This document shows, one piece after another, positions 1 to 8,711 of a stretch of DNA of 64,000 bases. The first letter of the stretch is position 1; each line of letters starts with the position of its first letter. The notes under the pieces are model-generated. The model worked only from the letters and a program-made list of their open reading frames with translations, searched no databases and was not told where the DNA came from. The DNA comes from Bradyrhizobium sp. ARR65 (lineage in GTDB: Bacteria; Pseudomonadota; Alphaproteobacteria; Rhizobiales; Xanthobacteraceae). A program made the translations under genes and the position numbers. The stretch covers positions 62,001-126,000 of the forward strand of contig NZ_AWZU01000014.1 of NCBI RefSeq assembly GCF_000472385.1. Reading direction: 5' to 3'.

Positions 1-374
<374 letters not shown>

Positions 375-414
375 TTGACTCTCCGTTCAATCGCTAGCTT
401 GCAGCTACCGACAA

Positions 415-2487
415 TCAGGCAAACTTCTTCTGGACTTCTGCCGATACGTTCGCCGGCGCTTCCGCGTAGTGGTCGAACTGCATCGTGAAGGTTGCGCGCC
501 CCTGGCTCATCGAGCGCAGGTTATTCACGTAACCGAACATGTTCATGAGCGGCACCATCGCACTGATGACGTTGGCGTTGCCGCGCATGTCTTGACCCTG
601 GATCTGCCCGCGCCGCGAGTTGAGGTCGCCGATGACGGAGCCGGTGTAGTCTTCCGGCGTCACCACCTCGACCTTCATGATCGGCTCGAGCAGAACGGAC
701 TTGCCCATCTGCAGCGCCTCGCGGAAGCAAGCGCGCGTTGCGATTTCGAAGGCCAGCGCCGATGAGTCGACGTCGTGGAACTTGCCGTCGATGAGCTGCA
801 CCTTCACGTCCACCACCGGGAAGCCCGCGACAACGCCCGAGCCCAGCACGCTCTCGAGGCCCTTTTCGACACCCGGAATGTATTCCTTCGGCACCGCACC
901 GCCGACGATCTTCGATTCGAACTCGTAGCCCTTGCCCGGCTCGTTCGGCTCGACGACGAGGGTCACCGCGGCGAACTGACCGGTACCGCCGGTCTGCTTC
1001 TTGTGGGTGTAGCTATGCTCGACCCGCCTGGTCACCCGCTCACGGAACGCCACCTGCGGCGCGCCGATATTGGCGTCGACCTTGTAGGTACGCTTCAGGA
1101 TATCGACCTTGATGTCGAGATGGAGTTCGCCCATGCCCTTCAGAATGGTCTGGCCGGACTCGTGATCGGTCGACACCCGGAACGACGGATCCTCGGCGGC
1201 GAGCTTGGCGAGCGCGATGCCCAGCTTTTCCTGGTCCGCCTTCGACTTCGGCTCGATCGCGATCTCGATCACCGGCTCCGGGAATTCCATTTTTTCCAGG
1301 ATCACGGGATGGTTGGGGTCGCACAGCGTATCGCCGGTGCGCGCTTCCTTCAGGCCCGCCAGCGCGACGATGTCGCCGGCATAGGCTTCCTTGATGTCCT
1401 CGCGGTTGTTCGCATGCATCAACAGCATGCGCCCGATCCGCTCCTTCTTCTCGCGGGTCGAGTTGATGACGCCGGTGCCCGACGCCAGCACGCCCGAATA
1501 GATGCGGCAGAAGGTGATGGTGCCGACAAACGGGTCGTCCATGATCTTGAACGCGAGCAGCGACAGCGGCTCCTTGTCGTCGGCCTTACGCACGACCTCG
1601 TTGCCCTTGTCGTCGGTGCCCTTGATCGCGGGCACGTCGAGCGGGGACGGCAGGTAGTCGACAACGGCATCGAGCAGCGGCTGCACGCCCTTGTTCTTGA
1701 ACGCCGAGCCGCACAGCACCGGATAAAACGCGCCCGAGAGCACCGCTTTACGGATCAACCTCTTCAGCGTCGCCTCGTCCGGCTCCTTGCCTTCGAGATA
1801 GGCGGTCATGGCGTCGTCATCGAGCTCGACGGCGGCCTCCACCAGCTTCTCGCGATACTCCTTGGCCTGGTCGGCGAGATCGGCGGGGATGTCGACATAG
1901 TCGAATTTCGCGCCGAGCGACTCGTCGTTCCAGACAATACCCTTCATCTTCACGAGGTCGACGACGCCCTTGAAGTTGTTCTCGGCACCGATCGGGAGCT
2001 GGATCGCGACCGGCTTGGCACCCAGGCGATCGACGATGTCGGACAGGCACTTGAAGAAGTCGGCGCCGGTCTTGTCCATCTTGTTGGCGAAGACGATGCG
2101 CGGAACCCTGTACTTGTCGCCCTGGCGCCAGACGGTTTCAGTCTGGGGCTCGACGCCCTGGTTGGAATCGAGCACGCATACGGCACCGTCCAGCACGCGA
2201 AGCGAACGCTCGACCTCGATGGTGAAGTCGACGTGGCCGGGCGTGTCGATGATGTTCAGCCGCTTGCCGTTCCAGAACGCGGTGGTCGCAGCGGAGGTGA
2301 TGGTGATGCCACGCTCCTGCTCCTGCTCCATCCAATCCATCGTCGCGGCACCTTCGTGCACTTCGCCGATCTTGTGGCTCTTGCCGGTGTAATAGAGGAT
2401 GCGCTCGGTGGTCGTGGTCTTACCGGCGTCGATATGCGCCATGATACCGAAGTTGCGGTAGTCCTCGATGGCATGTTGACGGGGCAT
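415..2487 (-). CDS. fusA: Elongation factor G
   Basis: Translocation GTPase of 690 aa, the usual EF-G length. G-domain motifs are all visible: P-loop AHIDAGKT (residues 17-24), G3 DTPGH (81-85) and G4 NKMD (135-138). The rest of the protein covers domains II-V, ending at the typical QFDHYAEAP region. It lies between rpsG (36 bp upstream of its start) and tuf (about 40 bp downstream), consistent with the str operon. The start ATG gives MPRQHAIEDYRNFGIMAHID, which matches the family N-terminus. Confidence 0.98.
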   Translation of the reverse strand: MPRQHAIEDYRNFGIMAHIDAGKTTTTERILYYTGKSHKIGEVHEGAATMDWMEQEQERGITITSAATTAFWNGKRLNIIDTPGHVDFTIEVERSLRVLDGAVCVLDSNQGVEPQTETVWRQGDKYRVPRIVFANKMDKTGADFFKCLSDIVDRLGAKPVAIQLPIGAENNFKGVVDLVKMKGIVWNDESLGAKFDYVDIPADLADQAKEYREKLVEAAVELDDDAMTAYLEGKEPDEATLKRLIRKAVLSGAFYPVLCGSAFKNKGVQPLLDAVVDYLPSPLDVPAIKGTDDKGNEVVRKADDKEPLSLLAFKIMDDPFVGTITFCRIYSGVLASGTGVINSTREKKERIGRMLLMHANNREDIKEAYAGDIVALAGLKEARTGDTLCDPNHPVILEKMEFPEPVIEIAIEPKSKADQEKLGIALAKLAAEDPSFRVSTDHESGQTILKGMGELHLDIKVDILKRTYKVDANIGAPQVAFRERVTRRVEHSYTHKKQTGGTGQFAAVTLVVEPNEPGKGYEFESKIVGGAVPKEYIPGVEKGLESVLGSGVVAGFPVVDVKVQLIDGKFHDVDSSALAFEIATRACFREALQMGKSVLLEPIMKVEVVTPEDYTGSVIGDLNSRRGQIQGQDMRGNANVISAMVPLMNMFGYVNNLRSMSQGRATFTMQFDHYAEAPANVSAEVQKKFA

Positions 2488-2523
2488 GGAGCTATTCCTT
2501 CAAATTCCGTTCGTCCGCTGACA

Positions 2524-2994
2524 TCACCAGCGATAATGCGAGAAGGCGCGGTTGGCTTCCGCCATGCGGTGCACGTCCTCACGCTTCTTGACGGCGTTCC
2601 CCCTGTTGTTCGACGCGTCGAGCAGCTCCGCCGAGAGCCGCTCGGTCATGGTCTTCTCGTTGCGGTCGCGCGCAGCCGCGATCAGCCAACGAATCCCCAG
2701 GGCCTGCCGGCGCACCGAGCGAACCTCGACCGGAACCTGGTAGGTGGCACCGCCGACGCGGCGGGAGCGCACCTCGATCGTCGGCATGACGTTTTCCAGC
2801 GCCTGCTCGAAAACCGTCAGCGGGTTCTGCTTGGTCTTGTTCTCGATGATGCCGAGCGCGCCGTAGACGATGCTTTCGGCGACCGACTTCTTCCCGGCAT
2901 ACATCACCGAGTTCATGAACTTCGTAATGATGATGTTTCCGAACTTCGGGTCCGGAAGCACTTCACGCTTTTCGGCAGAATGGCGACGCGACAT
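2524..2994 (-). CDS. rpsG: 30S ribosomal protein S7
   Basis: Primary 16S rRNA-binding protein that nucleates assembly of the 30S head. The start is set at the ATG at 2994 (MSRRHSAEKREVLPDPKFGN), giving 156 aa, the standard S7 length; an in-frame upstream extension would only translate repeat-derived sequence. The C-terminus ANRAFSHYRW is typical of the family. It lies downstream of rpsL in the str operon, but 123 bp separate the two genes and most of that spacer is a dispersed palindromic repeat. Confidence 0.97.
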   Translation of the reverse strand: MSRRHSAEKREVLPDPKFGNIIITKFMNSVMYAGKKSVAESIVYGALGIIENKTKQNPLTVFEQALENVMPTIEVRSRRVGGATYQVPVEVRSVRRQALGIRWLIAAARDRNEKTMTERLSAELLDASNNRGNAVKKREDVHRMAEANRAFSHYRW

Positions 2995-3008
2995 CTGTTC
3001 GTTTCTTT

Positions 3009-3117
3009 CCTCGTCATGGCCGGACTTGCCCCGGCCATCCACGACTTAGTTCCTTGCTCGAGGTCCCGGGGTCTCACTTCGTTCGCCCGAGAATGACCTT
3101 CGCTACGCTCCGGCCAC
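3009..3117. repeat. Dispersed intergenic repeat (GTCATGGCCGG type)
   Basis: The spacer between rpsL and rpsG carries a sequence beginning CGTCATGGCCGGACTTG and including GGCCATCCACGA and CCGAGAATGAC. A related copy lies at about 27108-27190 upstream of rpoB (CGTCATGGCCGGGCTTGACC, CCTCCACGA). Repeats of this style are common in Bradyrhizobium-group genomes. Here the element is inside an operon, so it is probably transcribed and could form hairpins in the str mRNA. The family assignment comes from recognising the pattern, not from a search. Confidence 0.6.
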
Positions 3118-3489
3118 TTATTTCGGACGCTTGGCGCCGTACTTCGAACGGCGCTGCTTACGGTTCTTGACGCCCTGGGTATCGAGGACGCCGCGGAGAA
3201 TGTGGTAGCGAACGCCAGGCAGGTCCTTGACACGGCCGCCGCGGATCATCACCACCGAGTGCTCCTGCAGGTTATGGCCCTCGCCCGGGATGTAGCCGAT
3301 CACCTCGAAGCCGTTGGTCAGGCGCACCTTGGCGACCTTGCGGAGCGCCGAGTTCGGCTTCTTCGGGGTCGTCGTATAGACGCGCGTGCACACGCCGCGC
3401 TTCTGCGGCGACTGCTGCAGCGCCGGCACCTTCTTGCGCGACTTCTGCACCACGCGCGGACTTGCGATCAGTTGGTTGATCGTCGGCAT
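3118..3489 (-). CDS. rpsL: 30S ribosomal protein S12
   Basis: Decoding-centre protein of the 30S subunit. The start chosen is the ATG at 3489 (MPTINQLIASPR), giving 123 aa, the family length; a start four codons upstream is possible but less likely. The streptomycin-related loops read TTTPKKPNSALRK and GGRVKDLPGVRYH, so the canonical lysines are present and no resistance substitution is evident. The conserved Asp in KDLPG is the residue methylthiolated in other bacteria. It is the first gene of the str operon in this window. Confidence 0.97.
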   Translation of the reverse strand: MPTINQLIASPRVVQKSRKKVPALQQSPQKRGVCTRVYTTTPKKPNSALRKVAKVRLTNGFEVIGYIPGEGHNLQEHSVVMIRGGRVKDLPGVRYHILRGVLDTQGVKNRKQRRSKYGAKRPK

Positions 3490-4171
3490 CTTGGCCTTCA
3501 CCTTCCAGTTCGCGCGAAACCGATCGGCTTCGCAAAAATCTCTCGTTCGGGGTTACCCGCCCCGGCGGTTTCGAGGGTTACCCGCCCCCGCCGGGCTCCG
3601 CTTCTTGCGAAAAACAATCGCGCAAAGCGAAATCGCGCCAACCGCTCATCGCTGAGCGGAAAGCGCTTCGACGCCACAGAGGACCGCGGTTTATTGACCT
3701 AACAGCATGTGCTGTTCGGCCCGCCACCGAGGTCATGCATCCGAATTCAATCTCAAGAGGACGTGCTCTAGAGAACTAAAATCGTCCTGGCATTGCCTAG
3801 CTATTTGCGACAGCGTTTGAGCGGCATTCGTCGAGGTTGGTGCCCATCCATGCCACCGGGGGCGGGATGGGTGTTCCGTGCCGACGCTGGCGTTGCTCAC
3901 CGCCTGTCGTTAAGTGGGCGCGTTGTATAAGCGTGAAATAGGCAAGTCAAGGCGAAACCACAAGTCAAGGAGAATGGGAGAAGCGCCTTTCGCAGTTATG
4001 GAATTGACTGCTTCGCAAACATGCAACCGAGGGTCGAGGCCATCCTAGCCGCCTACACCTTTACTTTAAAGCATTCGAGATCTTAAGGCATTCGACTTGG
4101 CGCTCGATATCGACCTGATCCACCTTTTTTAACCCGGAATTATATGGCCAGACCCGCGCAAAAATCCCTGG
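3490..4171. other. Intergenic region upstream of the str operon
   Basis: About 680 bp without a convincing gene. It should contain the str operon leader and promoter. Just upstream of rpsL there is a tandem GGTTACCCGCCCC repeat (around 3550-3600). Around 3940-3975 the minus strand carries two CCTTGACTTG copies 18 bp apart. No tRNA, terminator with a clear T-run or conserved small ORF was seen. Confidence 0.6.
3924..3950 (-). promoter_or_regulatory. Candidate promoter of the str operon
   Basis: On the minus strand a CTTGACT box is followed by a TATACA box, with a spacer of 15-16 bp depending on how the -35 is framed. This is close to the alphaproteobacterial housekeeping promoter pattern. It lies about 435 bp upstream of rpsL, so the leader would be long. 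The spacer is short and there is no experimental support. Confidence 0.3.
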
Positions 4172-5368
4172 TCATCGCGATAGGCCGTGCCTGGCATCGC
4201 CAGGCACCAAGGCCAGCAAGCCGACGCCGCCCGCCGCCGCGAAGATAGCGCCATAATAGAACACGGACTCGTGGCCGATTCGGTCCCATAACAATCCGGC
4301 AACCACACTCGCAAAGAGCTGCAGGAGTCCGACGGTGGTGCTGTACCAGCCGACGCCACTGGCGCGTAGCGATTCGGGTACGAGGTCGGCGGCCAGGGCC
4401 TTGCCCACCGCGCGGAACATGCCCTGATACAGCCCATACAGCACGAACAAGGCGCCGATCAGCATGACATCCCGTGTCAGCGCAAAGCCGAGATAGGTGA
4501 TGAAGAACACCGCAAAGGCGGCGAGCAGCAGATTGCGACGGCCCCAGCGGTCGGACATGGCGCCCGCCGGATAGGAGATCAAGGCCGCCACCAGGTTGAA
4601 GGCGGCGTAGATCAGGATCGTGGCTTCCAGCGAGACCCCGGCATCTCTCGTCTGCAGAATCAGGAACGCGTTGGAAGAATTGCCGACGCCAAATACGGCG
4701 GTTGCCAGCAGGTATTTGCAGTAACGGCGCGGAAATCGCCCCAGGTTGACGTCGATCCTGGCCTTTGCGGCGATCGCGACCTGCCGCTCAGTCACCAGCA
4801 GCACCATCAGAAGGGCGAGCAATCCGGGAATCACCGCGACATAGAAGATGCTGCGCAGCTCAAGGTGAACCGCATAGAGCAGGAAGAGCGCGACCAGGGG
4901 CCCGAGGAATGCGCCGGCATTGTCGCCCAGGCCTTCCAGGCCGAAGGCCCTGCCCCTGTCACGTTCCTCGACGGAGGAGGCAACAAGGGCATCGCGGGGC
5001 GCGGAGCGCGTGCCCGCCCCGATGCGATCGAGCAGTCGCGCGGCGAACAGGCCTTCCCAGACCGTGGCCAACCCCATCAGCGGCTTGGCCAGCGCAGCCA
5101 GCAAATAGCCGGCGAGTGCTACCGGCTTGCGCCTCTGCAGACGATCGGACATTGCCCCGGAGAACCCCTGTACGATGTTCTGGGTGGCCTGGGCAAAACC
5201 GTCTACGAGGCCGACGATGCTGCCGGTCGCGTGCAGCACTTGGGTGAGAAAGACCGGCAAGACCGGATAGAGCATCTCGGTAGAGATGTCGGCGAACAGG
5301 CTGGAGAGCGCGAGCAGAAAGGTGTTGCGCGACAGTCCTGCGAAATAGCGCTGGAACAGGACGGCCAT
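4172..5368 (-). CDS. MFS transporter
   Basis: Major facilitator superfamily permease, 398 aa, with about 12 hydrophobic segments. The loop 2-3 signature region reads GAMSDRLQRRKP, and an equivalent MSDRWGRRN occurs between helices 8 and 9, showing the usual two-fold repeat. The start at 5368 (MAVLFQRYFAGLSRN) is 12 bp after the chrA stop codon; longer readings would overlap chrA. The substrate is not evident. It is the third gene after the multicopper oxidase and chrA, all on the minus strand, so a metal or oxyanion stress role is plausible but inferred only from neighbours. Confidence 0.85.
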   Translation of the reverse strand: MAVLFQRYFAGLSRNTFLLALSSLFADISTEMLYPVLPVFLTQVLHATGSIVGLVDGFAQATQNIVQGFSGAMSDRLQRRKPVALAGYLLAALAKPLMGLATVWEGLFAARLLDRIGAGTRSAPRDALVASSVEERDRGRAFGLEGLGDNAGAFLGPLVALFLLYAVHLELRSIFYVAVIPGLLALLMVLLVTERQVAIAAKARIDVNLGRFPRRYCKYLLATAVFGVGNSSNAFLILQTRDAGVSLEATILIYAAFNLVAALISYPAGAMSDRWGRRNLLLAAFAVFFITYLGFALTRDVMLIGALFVLYGLYQGMFRAVGKALAADLVPESLRASGVGWYSTTVGLLQLFASVVAGLLWDRIGHESVFYYGAIFAAAGGVGLLALVPGDARHGLSR

Positions 5369-5379
5369 GGAGCCCTCGT

Positions 5380-6606
5380 TTAGGATGTCAGGGCAAGCGC
5401 CATGCCGCCGCAGGCACTTGCGATGACGACCACAAGCGGCGGCGCCCGCCACGCGATCAGCAGCACGAAACCGACCAGGGCGATCGCGAAATCAGGCGGC
5501 GCCTTCACGCTTGAGGTGAAGACCGGGTTGTAAAGGGCCGCCCCGAGAATGCCGACCACGGCGGCATTGACCCCGCGCATGGCGGCCTGCGCGTCCGGCC
5601 GCATCCGGAATGCGTCCCAGAACGGCAGCATGCCGAGGAGAATCAGGATTCCCGGAAGGAATATGCCGATCAGGCCGAGTGCCGCGCCGGCGACGCCGTG
5701 CGGCTCCGGCCTGACGACGGTGCCGAGATAGGCGGCGAAGGTAAAGAGCGGTCCCGGCACCGCCTGCGCCGCGCCGTAGCCGGCGAGAAAGGCATCGTCG
5801 CTGATCCAGCCTGGCGTGACGAAGGCTTCACGGAGCAGCGGCAGCACCACGTGGCCGCCCCCGAACACCAGCGCGCCGGAGCGATAGAAGGCCGCGAACA
5901 GATCGAGCCCGCCGGCCCGCGAATGGCCCGATACGGCCAGGACCCCGACCAGAAGGATGAAGAAAGCGGCAAGCGCCGCTACGCCAGCGCGGCGCGAGAC
6001 CGGCATGCTGACATGCCCGCCGGTCGGCGGGGGGGCGCCGCGGCAGAGGCAGAGGCCTGCCAGCGCGCCGAGCAGGATCGCCGCGATCTGCGCGACTGAG
6101 GCGGTGCTGAAGAGAATGATGAGGGCGGCAACGGCCGCGATCGAGGCGCGCTCGCGATCGGGACAAAGTGAACGCGCCATGCCCCAAACCGCCTGCGCGA
6201 CAATTGCAACCGCGACGAGCTTGAGGCCGTGCAGCAAGCCCGTGCCGAGCGGGCCGCCTAGCGAGGCCGCGCCATAGGCAAACAGCACCAACACGATGGC
6301 TGACGGCAGAGTGAAGCCGGTCCATGCCGCCAGCCCGCCGAGATAGCCGGCCCGCATCAGACCGATGGAGAAGCCGACCTGGCTGCTCGCAGGCCCCGGC
6401 AGAAATTGGCACAACACAACCAGATCGGCATAGGCCTGCTCGTCGAGCCAGCGCCGGCGCGTGACGAACTCATCACGAAAATAGCCGATATGCGCGATCG
6501 GTCCGCCGAAACAGCTCAAGCCCAGCCTGAGAAAGACCGAGAGGACCTCGAGGGCGGCCCCCTTCCCCGAAGCCTCCGACTGCCGCGGTTGAGCAATGCC
6601 TGCCAT
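5380..6606 (-). CDS. chrA: ChrA-type chromate/anion transporter, two-domain form
   Basis: Inner-membrane transporter of the CHR superfamily; characterised members export chromate. It is 408 aa, the length of long-chain ChrA with two homologous halves. The N-terminal half carries FGGPIAHIGYF (33-43) and QFLPGPASSQ (67-76); the C-terminal half repeats the theme as VFGGGHVVLPLL and AVPGPLFTFAAYLG. The start ATG at 6606 is preceded by an AAGGGGG Shine-Dalgarno and lies 38 bp after the multicopper oxidase stop. The PadR-like regulator fragment at 8319-8640 belongs to a type often found beside chrA. Some CHR proteins have other substrates. Confidence 0.88.
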   Translation of the reverse strand: MAGIAQPRQSEASGKGAALEVLSVFLRLGLSCFGGPIAHIGYFRDEFVTRRRWLDEQAYADLVVLCQFLPGPASSQVGFSIGLMRAGYLGGLAAWTGFTLPSAIVLVLFAYGAASLGGPLGTGLLHGLKLVAVAIVAQAVWGMARSLCPDRERASIAAVAALIILFSTASVAQIAAILLGALAGLCLCRGAPPPTGGHVSMPVSRRAGVAALAAFFILLVGVLAVSGHSRAGGLDLFAAFYRSGALVFGGGHVVLPLLREAFVTPGWISDDAFLAGYGAAQAVPGPLFTFAAYLGTVVRPEPHGVAGAALGLIGIFLPGILILLGMLPFWDAFRMRPDAQAAMRGVNAAVVGILGAALYNPVFTSSVKAPPDFAIALVGFVLLIAWRAPPLVVVIASACGGMALALTS

Positions 6607-6644
6607 CGAACCCCCTTCTTCGCGGTCATGCCGCTCCGGCTTCG

Positions 6645-8096
6645 TCAGGCGTAGTTGAAGAGCGCCATGAAGCCGAAATCCATATGCAGTTGCTGATGAC
6701 AGTGAAATAAAGTCGATCCGGGATTGTCGGCAACGAAGTCGAATTCCGCCTCCTGAAAGCCGCCGAGCATCACCACATCCTTGATCACGCCCGCCATCGG
6801 CTTTCCGCCGACGCGAACGAGTTCGAAGCTGTGTCGGTGCAGATGCAGCGGGTGAATGTCGTCGCTGGCGTTGCGGAATTTCAGGCGATAGCGCCGCCCC
6901 TTTTCGATCGTATAGGCGGGCTTGAGGCTGTCCATCGAAAACGCCTCGCCATTGAGTGTCCACTGGTTGAAGCCGCCGAGCGCCGCATTGTGCTTGACGA
7001 TCGTAAACTCCATCGTCTCGTCAGGCGCTGCGGGCGAAGCGTTTGCCTTGCCGAACCGGCTGTAGTCCCAGCGGAACGGCTTCGGCTTGCTCCACTGCGG
7101 TTTGCCCTTGTGGCCAGCATATTCGACGACGATGCCCATCCCGCGGTTTCGATCGTCGTCGGCGAGATCGCCCATGATCCAGACGCCGGGATGCTTCATT
7201 TCGACGATGGCGGAAACGCGTTCGGCAGTCCCGATCCAGAGCAGCGGCACCTCGGCCTCGGTTGGCACCGGATTGCCATCCAGGGCGACGACATTGAAGC
7301 TATGTCCCGGCAGCGCAAGGCTGCGTATCTCGCCCGCGCTGGCATTGAGCACATGAAAGAGCACCCGCTCGCCCTGCTTGACACGGATGGGCTCACCATG
7401 GCCCAGCATCCTGCCATTGACGGAGAACAGGTCGTAGCTGACTTCGTAACCCTTCGCCTTTTCTTTCGCCGCCGGGTCGGCGGCCTTGCCGATGTCCTGC
7501 AGCGCCTTGATCGGCTCGCCGACCAGCGCCTCCATCGGCATGTCACCGCCATGACTGAAAGAGGGCTCGAACTCCTTCAAGACCAGGAAGATTTCCTGGT
7601 CGTAGGCACCGGGATTGTTGCGCGGCTCGATGTAGACCGGGCCGGCCTGGCCCGTATAGGTGCCGCGATCGAGATCACTGCCCGCTACAACATGGGTGTG
7701 ATAGAAGCGAAAGCCCGAGGGCTTCGGGGTGAACGCAATCCTGCGCATGCCATGGGGAGGCACGAAGGGCGTGCCCTCCTCGGCCGCACCGTCCACCTCG
7801 CTCGGAATCATCTGCCCGTGCCAGTGAACGAGCTCCGGCGCATCGGTGTCGTTGTGAACGTCGACGACGACGCGCTGCCCCTCGTGGAAGCGCAGCAGTG
7901 GTCCTGGAAACTGTCCATTGTAGAGCGTAGTCGAGACGATGTGGTCGGGAGCGAGCTCAACCAGGCCATTGGCAATTCGTAAGGTGTAGTCAGCCTTCTC
8001 ATTATCCGGCTCCTCGGCCCTCGCGAGCCGCGGCCACGCGCCCGCGAGCGGCACCAGGGCGGCGCCTTTGAGCAAATTGCGGCGGTCAATCGACAC
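6645..8096 (-). CDS. Multicopper oxidase, Tat-exported
   Basis: Periplasmic cupredoxin-fold oxidase that couples substrate oxidation (possibly Cu(I) or phenolics) to O2 reduction. Copper ligand motifs are intact: HWHG at about 91-94, HTH at 133-135, HPLHLH at 415-420 and HCHQQLH at 465-471. The N-terminus has a twin-arginine signal (SIDRRNLLKG) followed by a hydrophobic stretch and an Ala-rich cleavage region. I choose the GTG at 8096 because GGAGG sits just upstream; an in-frame GTG at 8117 would add seven residues. It heads a probable operon with chrA and the MFS gene, divergent from the PadR fragment. Methionine-rich segments typical of CueO are not obvious. Confidence 0.9.
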   Translation of the reverse strand: MSIDRRNLLKGAALVPLAGAWPRLARAEEPDNEKADYTLRIANGLVELAPDHIVSTTLYNGQFPGPLLRFHEGQRVVVDVHNDTDAPELVHWHGQMIPSEVDGAAEEGTPFVPPHGMRRIAFTPKPSGFRFYHTHVVAGSDLDRGTYTGQAGPVYIEPRNNPGAYDQEIFLVLKEFEPSFSHGGDMPMEALVGEPIKALQDIGKAADPAAKEKAKGYEVSYDLFSVNGRMLGHGEPIRVKQGERVLFHVLNASAGEIRSLALPGHSFNVVALDGNPVPTEAEVPLLWIGTAERVSAIVEMKHPGVWIMGDLADDDRNRGMGIVVEYAGHKGKPQWSKPKPFRWDYSRFGKANASPAAPDETMEFTIVKHNAALGGFNQWTLNGEAFSMDSLKPAYTIEKGRRYRLKFRNASDDIHPLHLHRHSFELVRVGGKPMAGVIKDVVMLGGFQEAEFDFVADNPGSTLFHCHQQLHMDFGFMALFNYA

Positions 8097-8318
8097 GGTT
8101 GCCTCCAATTCGTTCACTCACGGCCCCCCGCCCGGATCATGCTAACGCCCGAGATTATCGAAGGTCGATATCGTGGACCGATTTTGATATTCGGGGGAAG
8201 CAACATCTGGTGACCAGAATGTTCGGACACCGAGCAGGCTCCTTGCGGAACGAGCACCGCGGCTTGTTTCGAGCAAGAGGGCGAATATCGTGAGACGCGG
8301 CTGGGGGCGGCGCCCGCA

Positions 8319-8640
8319 ATGGCTAAAATGAGGCATCAGGATCTGTTCAAGGGTCTGATCCGGCTCCACATCCTGCACCACGCCTCCGAAGGCGAGTTCT
8401 ACGGCCAGTGGATGATCCATGAGCTTGCGCGACATGGCTACGTGCTCAGCCCCGGGACGCTTCATCCGATGCTGCACGGCCTCGAGCGCGGCGGTTTACC
8501 TGAAGTCACGAAAGCAACGTCCGGGACGCTCCTTCAGGCGCGTCTATCGGGCGACCGCACTCGGGCGCGAGGCCAATCGGCTGGCGAAGATCAGGGTTCG
8601 CGAGCTGACGGGCGAATTGCACGGCTCAAAACGACCTTGA
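8319..8640 (+). pseudogene. PadR-family regulator, frameshifted
   Basis: The first 60 residues (MAKMRHQDLFKGLIRLHILH, then a segment ending SPGTLHPMLHGLERGG) form a PadR winged helix of the type found beside chrA genes. At about 8500 the reading frame is lost. Skipping one base in GGTTTACCTG restores YLKSRKQRPGRSFRRVYRA and the rest of the family C-terminus to a stop at 8640. Read as encoded, the protein is 117 aa with an unrelated tail. A real mutation, an assembly error or programmed +1 shifting are all possible; a mutation or error is most likely. It is divergent from the multicopper oxidase, and the 220-bp spacer contains the palindrome CGATATCG (about 8166-8173), a possible operator. Confidence 0.75.
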
Positions 8641-8711
8641 CGCATGGGCGTGTGGACCCGCTGGCGAAATAACGACGCATCCCTGTTATCCGTGGCGCGC
8701 GTAGCGGCGGG

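Noticed and set aside
775..3096. Long plus-strand open frame opposite fusA and rpsG (773 aa)
   Set aside because: Antisense to well-conserved genes; rich in His, Arg, Val and Asp with no domain, as expected from high GC in the third codon position of the opposite strand.
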